From: Clostridiales bacterium UBA1246
Lineage (GTDB): Bacteria; Bacillota; Clostridia; Oscillospirales; Oscillospiraceae
Reading direction: 5' to 3'
Length of the DNA: 12,021 bases
NCBI GenBank assembly: GCA_002308315.1
Contig: DBWE01000151.1
Span: 3,343-15,363 of the forward strand
Part shown: positions 6,579 to 12,021 of the stretch, one piece after another
Numbering within the stretch: position 1 is the stretch's first letter
Layout of the letters: each line of letters opens with the position of its first letter
Translations under genes and position numbers: made by a program
The notes under the pieces: generated by a model
Seen by the model: the letters and a program-made list of their open reading frames with translations, nothing else
The model's database searches: none
Told to the model about the DNA's origin: nothing

Positions 6579-7496
6579 GTGGGGAAATACATCGTTAAGC
6601 GTGTCGGCATGGGACTTCTGAGCATTTTTGTCGTCGCCACGCTGACATTTTTCCTTATGAATATGGTGCCGGGAGGTCCTTTCGTCGCCGAAAAATCCAT
6701 CAGCAAGGCGGCTCAGGAGGCACTGGCAAGCAAATACGGGCTGGACAAGCCCATCATGGAACGCTATTTTACCTATATCACCGATTTCCTCAAGGGAGAT
6801 ATGGGCTACAGTCTGCGTCAGAGAGGACGCACGGTGTCGGATATCATTTTTTCCAAGTTCCCGGTGTCGGCAGGCCTTGCAGGCATAGCCGTTGCCGTGG
6901 CCCTGTGCGTGGGCATACCGTTGGGCTGCCTTTCCGCGTATCACCGGGGCAAATTCGGAGACCGGTTCATAATCGTCCTCGCCACCTGCGGCATAGCCAT
7001 ACCGAGCTTCATAAGCAGCGTGGTGCTGCTGTATACTTTCGGGAGCAAGCTCAACCTGCTGCCGACGATAGGGCTCAATTCCTTCAAGGCGTATATCATG
7101 CCGGTCACGGCGCTCGCGATCTATCCCTCGGCATACATCACCCGCCTCATGCGCTCCAGCCTGCTGGACGTCATGGGCCAGGATTACATACGCACGGCAA
7201 AGGCGAAGGGCCTCGCCGGCTTCAGAGTGATGTTCAAGCACGCGCTGAGAAACGCCATCCTTCCCGTGGTCACGTATGTCGGGCCCATGCTGGCCGGGCT
7301 GATGACCGGATCCTTCATAGTGGAGAAGATATTTACCATACCCGGACTGGGAAGAGAATTCGTTTCGTCCATAACCAACCGCGATTATACGATGATAATG
7401 GGCACGACGATCATACTCGCCACGCTGATAATCGTCGCGAACGTCGTCGTAGACATACTTTACAAGGTAATAGATCCGCGCATAAATCTCAAGTAA
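6579..7496 (+). CDS. oppB: Oligopeptide ABC transporter, first permease subunit
   Basis: A 305-residue inner-membrane permease, close to the usual OppB length (306 in E. coli). The N-terminal helix (LLSIFVVATLTFFLMNMVPGGPF) is followed by the family's external segment GLDKPIMERYFTYITDFLKGDMGYS, then about five more hydrophobic helices. The cytoplasmic EAA coupling loop, which docks on the ATPase, is around 203-225: RTAKAKGLAGFRVMFKHALRN. The C-terminus ends KVIDPRINLK, typical of the family. The start is GTG at 6579, with GGGGAG about ten bases upstream; an ATG at 6571 is in another frame and gives only a 16-codon peptide. Ile codons are mostly ATA (18 of 32 by my count), as in the neighbouring upstream genes. 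It pairs with the next gene to form the channel for peptides across the cell membrane. Opp and Dpp permeases cannot be separated with certainty from sequence alone; length and the OppA-like binding protein favour Opp. Confidence 0.9.
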   Translation: MGKYIVKRVGMGLLSIFVVATLTFFLMNMVPGGPFVAEKSISKAAQEALASKYGLDKPIMERYFTYITDFLKGDMGYSLRQRGRTVSDIIFSKFPVSAGLAGIAVAVALCVGIPLGCLSAYHRGKFGDRFIIVLATCGIAIPSFISSVVLLYTFGSKLNLLPTIGLNSFKAYIMPVTALAIYPSAYITRLMRSSLLDVMGQDYIRTAKAKGLAGFRVMFKHALRNAILPVVTYVGPMLAGLMTGSFIVEKIFTIPGLGREFVSSITNRDYTMIMGTTIILATLIIVANVVVDILYKVIDPRINLK

Positions 7497-7515
7497 GCAG
7501 ACAAAAACCGTAAGA

Positions 7516-7553
7516 AAACGCTTTAAGCGGCGATATTTCGGCGCTTTGCGTTT
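7516..7553 (+). other. Stem-loop in the oppB-oppC spacer
   Basis: AAACGC (7516-7521) pairs with GCGTTT (7548-7553), and inside it AAGCG (7525-7529) pairs with CGCTT (7542-7546), separated by a small internal loop. No T-run follows (TTTCCCC), so it is probably not a terminator. The 103-nt gap between these two co-transcribed genes is long for the operon, and this hairpin may be a message-processing or stability element. The rest of the gap shows nothing recognisable except the oppC ribosome site. Confidence 0.35.
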
Positions 7554-7599
7554 CCCCGTCAGAACCGGGTCCTTATGGGTTTCGTTCAGGGAGTAAACA

Positions 7600-8640
7600 A
7601 TGAATAATCGCTTGCCCGGCCTTCACCTGAAAGCGGAGGATTTCATCCCGGCGACCGCCGAGGAGAAGGAAAGCCTCGTTATAATGAGAGACAGCGTCAA
7701 CTTCTGGCGCGACGGTCTGAGACGTCTGAAAAAGAACAGGGTCGCAATGGTCAGCCTGTTTTTCATATTGCTGATAATGATATTCGCCTACGTGCTTCCC
7801 TCGTTCTGGCCCTATACCTACGATCAGCAGATAAGGACCAGCGAAAACCTTTCGCCGTTCACCTACGGAGAGGCGGAGCTGGCAAGGATAGAAGCTGGGG
7901 AGAAGGTGTTCCCCCATATCTGCGGCACCGATAAGCTCGGCCGCGATTTTGCCGTGAGGCTTATGATGGGGGCCAGGATCAGCCTCACCGTGGGCCTGGT
8001 TTGCGCCGCGATAGTGCTCGTGATAGGCGCGCTGTTCGGAGCGATAGCGGGCTTTGCCGGCGGATGGGTGGATAATATAATGATGCGCTTTACGGATATC
8101 ATCTACACCATACCGGATATCCTGCTGATCATCATCATGGCGATGTCGCTCAAGCCCGCTCTGGAGCAGCTGGTGACGCATAAGGGCTTTTTGTGGCTTC
8201 AGAAGCTCGGACCCAATATGATAGCGATCTTCCTTGTGTTCGCGCTGATATACTGGGTGGGCATGGCCAGGATAACCCGCTCGCAGGTGCTTATACTCAA
8301 AGAGTCCGAGTATGTCACGGCCGCGCGCGCCCTCGGCGCGGGCAGCGCGAGGATAATCAGAAAGCACCTGCTTACCAACTGCATAGGCACTCTGACCGTC
8401 ACGACCACGCTGCAGATCCCCTCGGCCATCTTTACCGAAAGCTATCTGAGCTTCCTCGGCATAGGCGTGCAGGTGCCCATGCCGTCGCTGGGCTCCCTTG
8501 CCACCGACGCGGTCAAGGGCATGAACACGTATCCCTATCTTCTGCTCTTCCCGGCGATACTTATAAGCGTGATAATACTCGTTTTCAACCTGTTCGGAGA
8601 CGGACTCAGGGACGCTTTCGATCCGAAACTGAAGGACTGA
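7600..8640 (+). CDS. oppC: Oligopeptide ABC transporter, second permease subunit
   Basis: A 346-residue permease. Residues up to about 45 are cytoplasmic and end in the family segment FWRDGLRRLKKNRVAMVSL leading into the first helix. The external loop precedes the hallmark GTDKLGRD motif, which opens the transmembrane core (ARISLTVGLVCAAIVLVIG and GFAGGWVDNIMMRFTD). The EAA loop that contacts the ATPase is around 224-250: EYVTAARALGAGSARIIRKHLLTN. The remaining helices end with FNLFGDGLRDAFDPK, a standard OppC/DppC terminus. Some extra residues (about KPALEQLVTHKGFLWLQKL) lie between core helices, making it longer than E. coli OppC (302). The ATG at 7600 has a GGGAG ribosome site. The oppD start lies 14 nt past the stop, so the two are surely co-transcribed. 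Function with OppB is peptide passage; OppC versus DppC is not firmly separable. Confidence 0.9.
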   Translation: MNNRLPGLHLKAEDFIPATAEEKESLVIMRDSVNFWRDGLRRLKKNRVAMVSLFFILLIMIFAYVLPSFWPYTYDQQIRTSENLSPFTYGEAELARIEAGEKVFPHICGTDKLGRDFAVRLMMGARISLTVGLVCAAIVLVIGALFGAIAGFAGGWVDNIMMRFTDIIYTIPDILLIIIMAMSLKPALEQLVTHKGFLWLQKLGPNMIAIFLVFALIYWVGMARITRSQVLILKESEYVTAARALGAGSARIIRKHLLTNCIGTLTVTTTLQIPSAIFTESYLSFLGIGVQVPMPSLGSLATDAVKGMNTYPYLLLFPAILISVIILVFNLFGDGLRDAFDPKLKD

Positions 8641-8654
8641 ACGGAAGGAAGAGA

Positions 8655-9659
8655 ATGTTGAAAGAAAAGCTTTTGGATATCCGGGACGAATATCTCTCCT
8701 TCTTTACTCCCGCGGGCGAGATAAAGGCTCTCAACGGCGTATCCTTTTCCATGGACGAGGGAGAAGTGCTCGGCATAGTGGGAGAGTCCGGCTCCGGAAA
8801 ATCGGTCACGGCTTATTCCATCATGGGGCTTACCGCGTATCCCGGCAGGCTCGTGGGCGGTTCGATCCGCTTCAACGGTCACGACGTAGAAAAAATGAGC
8901 GAAAAGGAGCTGCGCAAAATGCGCGGCAATGAGGTTTCGATCATTTTCCAGGACCCGATGACCAGCCTCAATCCCGTGTACACGATAGGAAATCAGATAG
9001 AAGAGGTCATACTCCTGCATACCGACAAGACCCGCGACGAGGCAAAAAAACGCGCCAGGGAGCTGCTTGAGCTTGTCGGGATAAACGAGCCGGACCGCAG
9101 ACTGAAGCAGTATCCGCACGAGCTCTCGGGCGGTATGCGTCAGCGCGTGATGATATCCATCGCGCTCGCCTGCGAGCCCAAGCTGCTCATAGCCGACGAG
9201 CCGACCACGGCCCTCGACGTGACGATCCAGGCGCAGATACTCGAGCTTATGAAGGAGCTGCGCTCAAAGCTCGACATGAGCATAATAATGATAACCCACG
9301 ATCTCGGCGTGGTCGCCAGCATGTGCGAAAAGATAGCCGTGATGTATGCCGGACATATCGTGGAATACGGTACTGCGGACGAGATATTCTATGAGCCGGG
9401 CCACGAATATACCAAGGGCCTGATAAAATCCATACCCAAGCTGAATTCCTCCGAGCCGGAGCGCCTCGTGCCCATCGAGGGACAGCCCGTCGATCTGCTC
9501 AATCCGCCCAAGGGCTGTCCGTTCGCGCCGCGCTGCGGCAGCTGCATGAAAATTTGTCTCAGGGAAATGCCCGAGAAAACCGAGCTGAGCGAGACGCATT
9601 ACTGCTATTGCTGGCTGCACGGGAAGGCGGAATTCGAGAAGGGGGGCGGCGAGGAATGA
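8655..9659 (+). CDS. oppD: Oligopeptide ABC transporter, ATP-binding subunit
   Basis: A 334-residue ABC ATPase, matching the usual OppD length. Walker A GESGSGKS has Lys49; Q-loop Gln99 in [10 protein letters not shown]; signature LSGGM from 157; Walker [13 protein letters not shown] with Asp181 and Glu182; switch His215 in ITHDLG. The C-terminal oligopeptide-transporter domain follows, with [11 protein letters not shown]. Cysteines 288, 294, 297 and 301, plus 317 and 319, lie in this tail. Family members carry a C-x5-C-x6-C plus a later Cys there, and a [4Fe-4S] cluster has been seen at that position in a mycobacterial Dpp transporter; Cys297 and the second of the last pair are additional. 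The real start is the ATG at 8655 (GGAAGGAAG upstream); the open frame extends back to 8193 but that part overlaps oppC and has no family similarity. The stop overlaps the oppF start by four bases (ATGA), so the pair is translationally coupled. Confidence 0.92.
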   Translation: MLKEKLLDIRDEYLSFFTPAGEIKALNGVSFSMDEGEVLGIVGESGSGKSVTAYSIMGLTAYPGRLVGGSIRFNGHDVEKMSEKELRKMRGNEVSIIFQDPMTSLNPVYTIGNQIEEVILLHTDKTRDEAKKRARELLELVGINEPDRRLKQYPHELSGGMRQRVMISIALACEPKLLIADEPTTALDVTIQAQILELMKELRSKLDMSIIMITHDLGVVASMCEKIAVMYAGHIVEYGTADEIFYEPGHEYTKGLIKSIPKLNSSEPERLVPIEGQPVDLLNPPKGCPFAPRCGSCMKICLREMPEKTELSETHYCYCWLHGKAEFEKGGGEE

Positions 9660-10720
9660 GTCGGCAGGACATACTCGTTGAGATACAGAACCTCCGGCAG
9701 TATTTCCCGGCGGGAGGCCACGGAAAGAACAGACGCTTCGTACAGGCCGTGGACGACGTTTCCTTCGCCATAAAGAAAGGGGAGACCCTCGGCCTGGTGG
9801 GCGAGTCCGGCTGCGGGAAGACTACCGTCGGCAGGACGATGCTTCGCCTGTACGAGCCGACCGACGGACGTATAATATACGACGGAAAGATCATTTACGA
9901 CAGCGGCAGGTGCCCGCTGAAGAACGACGACGGGAGCGATATGACCGACGGGAAAGGCAAGCCCGTATTCGGCAAAAGGACCGCCGTTGACATGCTTCCT
10001 TACCGCAGGAAAATGCAGATAGTTTTCCAGGACCCGTATGCGAGCCTGGATCCGCGCATGACCATAGGCGATATCGTCGGAGAGTCGATAGATATCCACC
10101 GTACCGCCGCGAACAAAAAGGAAAGGCATGACAAGATAATCTCGCTTCTCGAATGCGTCGGACTGAACAGCGAGCACGCGAACCGTTATCCGCACGAGTT
10201 TTCCGGAGGTCAGCGCCAGCGCGTGGGCATCGCCAGAGCACTGGCTGCCGATCCGCAGTTCATCGTCTGCGACGAGCCGGTTTCCGCGCTCGACGTTTCC
10301 ATTCAGGCGCAGGTGGTAAACATGTTTGAGGACCTGCAGCAGGAAATGGGGCTGACGTACCTGTTCATAGCCCACGATCTGAGCGTGGTCAAGCATATAT
10401 CCAACCGCATAGGCGTTATGTATCTGGGCAAAATGGTGGAGCTCGCGGAGAGCTTCGAGCTGATAGCTCACAGCGTTCATCCGTATACGAGAAGCCTGAT
10501 TTCCGCCATACCCGTCGCCGATCCGAAAACCGCCCGCGCCGCAAAGCGCATCACGCTGCAGGGCGACGTACCCAGCCCGCTCAATCCGCCCAGCGGATGC
10601 CGTTTCCGCACGCGCTGTCCCTACGCGGACGAGCTCTGCGCGCGGGAATGTCCGCAGATGAAAGAGGTCGGCGCGGGACACTGGGCCGCCTGCCACCACC
10701 TGGACAGGGTGGAGTATTGA
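9656..10720 (+). CDS. oppF: Oligopeptide ABC transporter, second ATP-binding subunit
   Basis: A 354-residue ABC ATPase, about 20 longer than E. coli OppF (334). Walker A GESGCGKT with Lys55; Q-loop Gln125 in [10 protein letters not shown]; signature FSGGQRQR from 182; Walker [13 protein letters not shown] with Asp206 and Glu207; switch His240 in IAHDLS. The C-terminal domain has [16 protein letters not shown] (Cys315, 321, 328) and a late Cys346, the standard four-cysteine arrangement. It should pair with OppD as the two-site motor below OppB/OppC. Between Walker A and the Q-loop there is a hydrophilic insert at roughly 82-110 containing Asp/Gly/Lys-rich stretches such as [15 protein letters not shown], which accounts for the extra length. 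The start is the ATG at 9656 within the ATGA overlap with oppD; the open frame extends upstream to 9554 but that lies inside oppD. Confidence 0.92.
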   Translation: MSRQDILVEIQNLRQYFPAGGHGKNRRFVQAVDDVSFAIKKGETLGLVGESGCGKTTVGRTMLRLYEPTDGRIIYDGKIIYDSGRCPLKNDDGSDMTDGKGKPVFGKRTAVDMLPYRRKMQIVFQDPYASLDPRMTIGDIVGESIDIHRTAANKKERHDKIISLLECVGLNSEHANRYPHEFSGGQRQRVGIARALAADPQFIVCDEPVSALDVSIQAQVVNMFEDLQQEMGLTYLFIAHDLSVVKHISNRIGVMYLGKMVELAESFELIAHSVHPYTRSLISAIPVADPKTARAAKRITLQGDVPSPLNPPSGCRFRTRCPYADELCARECPQMKEVGAGHWAACHHLDRVEY

Positions 10721-10725
10721 TACGT

Positions 10726-10755
10726 TATTCGTTGTGAAGCCGCTCACAATGGATA
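10726..10755 (+). promoter_or_regulatory. CRP-like palindrome / stem-loop before oppA
   Basis: TTGTGA (10732-10737) and TCACAA (10744-10749) are exact inverted repeats around six bases, giving the full TGTGA-N6-TCACA core known for CRP-family operators. As RNA the pairing extends to about 12 pairs (10726-10737 with 10744-10755, two G.U). No T-run follows. It could be an operator, an RNA stem protecting the oppA message, or both. Confidence 0.5.
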
Positions 10756-10761
10756 TATAAA
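10732..10761 (+). promoter_or_regulatory. Possible internal promoter for oppA
   Basis: TTGTGA (10732-10737) and TATAAA (10756-10761) are 18 bases apart, 4 of 6 and 5 of 6 to consensus. The -35 coincides with the left half of the palindrome, so a bound regulator would touch RNA polymerase directly. The start would be near 10768, still upstream of the GGAG ribosome site at 10781-10784. Confidence 0.35.
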
Positions 10762-10792
10762 AAGGAGAAAGTTTTTTTAAGGAGATGTTAAG

Positions 10793-12021
10793 ATGAAAGC
10801 AAAAAGACTGATCGCGGCGCTGCTTGTCGTTTGTCTGGCAGTGTGCCTCGCCGCCTGCGCTCCCAAGGAGGGCGGCAAGACGCCCGACGGCGGAGAAACG
10901 GCGCAGCCGAGCAACATTACCGTACAGATCGGCCCGAACCCCGAGACCCTTGATCCCGCTCTCAACAGCGCGGTCGACGGCGGCAACATGCTCATCACTC
11001 TGTTCGAGACCCTGCTCATCATTGATGAGAACAACAAGGTTCAGCCCGGACAGGCCGAGAGCTACACCGTCAGCGGCGACGGCATCGAGTGGACCTTCAC
11101 GATGCGCGACGGACTGAAGTGGAGCGACGGCAGCGAGCTCAACGCAAAGGACTTCGAGTATACCTTCAAGCGCCTCTGCGACGTCAACCTGGCCGCTCCC
11201 TACGGTGAGACCGTCGTGGGCATGATCGCCGGCTATCAGGACGCCATAGGCAATCCCGACGCCGACGGCAACCCCACCACCGATCCCGACATCGAGAAGC
11301 TCCAGGTTTCCGCCAGCGAAGACGGCAAGACCCTGAGCATCACGCTCGCTTATCCCTGCCCCTACTTTGACAAGATCGTTGCTTTCGGCACCATGAGCCC
11401 CGTCCAGAAGGCTACCGTCGAGGCCAACGGCGACGCCTGGGCCACCAAGCCCGCCACCTACGTCTGCAACGGCCCCTACATGATCAAGGACTGGACTCCC
11501 GGCGAGCGCATCGTCTGCCAGAAGAACCCCTACTACAAGGGCGGCTGGGATACTTCCCGCATAGTCACCGATAACCTGACCTTCCTGCTTCTTGAGGACT
11601 CCGCCGCAGCTTACGCGGCCTTCAACGGCGGCGACGCCCTTCTCATCAAGGACGTTCCCACCGAGGAGATCCCCAGCCTGAAGAAGGCTGAGGACGGCGG
11701 CGAATTCTACGTAGATACCATTCTCGGTACCTACTATCTCAACCTCAACTTCAGCAAGGCGCCCTTCAACGACGTAAACGTCCGCAAGGCCCTCAACCTG
11801 GCTATCGACCGTGATTATATAGCCAACGTCCTCATGCAGGGCACTTACAGCCCGGCATATAACTTCGTAGGCCCCGGCGTTGCCGACGCCGACGGCATGT
11901 TCTTTGACAATGCCGTTGCCGATAACGGCGGCGACACCTATATCAGCAAGGACTACGAGGCCAACAAGCTGGCCGCTCAGGAGGCTCTTGCCGCCGCCGG
12001 CTATCCCAACGGCGAAGGCTT
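10793..12021 (+). CDS. oppA: Oligopeptide-binding lipoprotein, extracellular component (3' end outside window)
   Basis: 409 codons are visible with no stop before the window edge; OppA proteins are usually about 540 residues, so roughly three quarters is present. A lipoprotein signal peptide opens the protein: MKAKR, a hydrophobic core, then the lipobox LAAC with the lipidated cysteine at residue 22, followed by a Gly/Lys/Glu-rich linker. The SBP_bac_5 fold shows in PNPETLDPALNS, in WTFTMRDGLKWSDG followed by AKDFEYTFKRL, and later in NGPYMIKDWTPGERIV and KALNLAIDRDYI. It should sit on the outer face of the cell membrane, bind peptides and hand them to OppB/OppC. The ATG at 10793 has AAGGAGA eight bases upstream and a second AAAGGAG farther up. 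Ile codons are 15 ATC, 3 ATT and 3 ATA, unlike the operon's ATA-rich permeases, a sign of high expression. Dipeptide or nickel binding cannot be excluded; oligopeptide is favoured by overall OppA-like motifs. Confidence 0.92.
   Translation, partial: MKAKRLIAALLVVCLAVCLAACAPKEGGKTPDGGETAQPSNITVQIGPNPETLDPALNSAVDGGNMLITLFETLLIIDENNKVQPGQAESYTVSGDGIEWTFTMRDGLKWSDGSELNAKDFEYTFKRLCDVNLAAPYGETVVGMIAGYQDAIGNPDADGNPTTDPDIEKLQVSASEDGKTLSITLAYPCPYFDKIVAFGTMSPVQKATVEANGDAWATKPATYVCNGPYMIKDWTPGERIVCQKNPYYKGGWDTSRIVTDNLTFLLLEDSAAAYAAFNGGDALLIKDVPTEEIPSLKKAEDGGEFYVDTILGTYYLNLNFSKAPFNDVNVRKALNLAIDRDYIANVLMQGTYSPAYNFVGPGVADADGMFFDNAVADNGGDTYISKDYEANKLAAQEALAAAGYPNGEG

Noticed and set aside
6571..6621. Short 16-codon frame from ATG 6571 before oppB
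   Set aside because: The purine-rich site is only two bases away, too near for it, and it overlaps oppB in another frame.
8193..8654. Long upstream extension of the oppD frame
   Set aside because: It is out of frame over oppC, and the translated text is Arg/Gly/Pro-rich with no family similarity; the ABC domain starts after 8655.
10785..10796. Three-codon mini-ORF (ATG TTA AGA TGA) overlapping the oppA start
   Set aside because: The nearest free ribosome site is 17 nt upstream, too far, and the close GGAG fits the oppA ATG. Probably chance.
1..12021. Mobile elements, CRISPR arrays, tRNA or rRNA genes
   Set aside because: No transposase, integrase, regularly spaced repeats, cloverleaf candidate or conserved rRNA segment was seen on reading both strands.

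Overview
The window reads as chromosomal DNA of a spore-forming, moderately GC-rich Firmicute, most likely a gut-type clostridium. This is an inference from gene content and style: a SleB-type germination hydrolase, a stand-alone two-gene topoisomerase IV operon, strong AGGAGG-type ribosome sites, sigma-A-like promoters, and heavy use of ATA, AGA and AGG codons despite GC-rich DNA. I cannot assign a genus.

Layout, left to right. (1) Positions 1-470 hold the 3' part of a spore cortex-lytic enzyme gene (sleB type). (2) A perfect 16-bp hairpin separates it from a convergent small flavodoxin gene on the minus strand (536-934). (3) Divergent from the flavodoxin is a stand-alone sirtuin (1012-1881). 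It has the features of the class M, ADP-ribosylating sirtuins: a GAGAGLS-type NAD loop, and glutamine where protein deacetylases have the catalytic histidine. (4) A terminator whose left arm doubles as the -10 box of the next promoter (1910-1971) leads into parE-parC (2055-4040, 4063-6309), a complete type IIA topoisomerase of topoisomerase IV type. (5) After a 269-nt spacer carrying a weak possible terminator and a very good promoter comes an oligopeptide ABC importer in the order oppB-oppC-oppD-oppF-oppA (6579 to the window end). The lipoprotein gene oppA is cut off by the window edge.

How the genes work together. ParE and ParC form one heterotetramer that decatenates and relaxes DNA. OppB/OppC form the membrane channel, OppD/OppF power it, and the OppA lipoprotein delivers peptides from outside. 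oppA has its own strong ribosome site, a codon bias unlike its neighbours, and a TGTGA-N6-TCACA palindrome overlapping a possible private promoter, which suggests it is made in excess and separately controlled. The sirtuin and flavodoxin share a 77-nt divergent control region and may be co-regulated, possibly with redox state.

I found no tRNA, rRNA, insertion sequence, CRISPR array, phage gene or integration site. The most unusual items are the orphan class-M-like sirtuin paired with a flavodoxin, the interlocked terminator/promoter before parE, and the CRP-like palindrome before oppA. I do not see a clear new multi-gene system.
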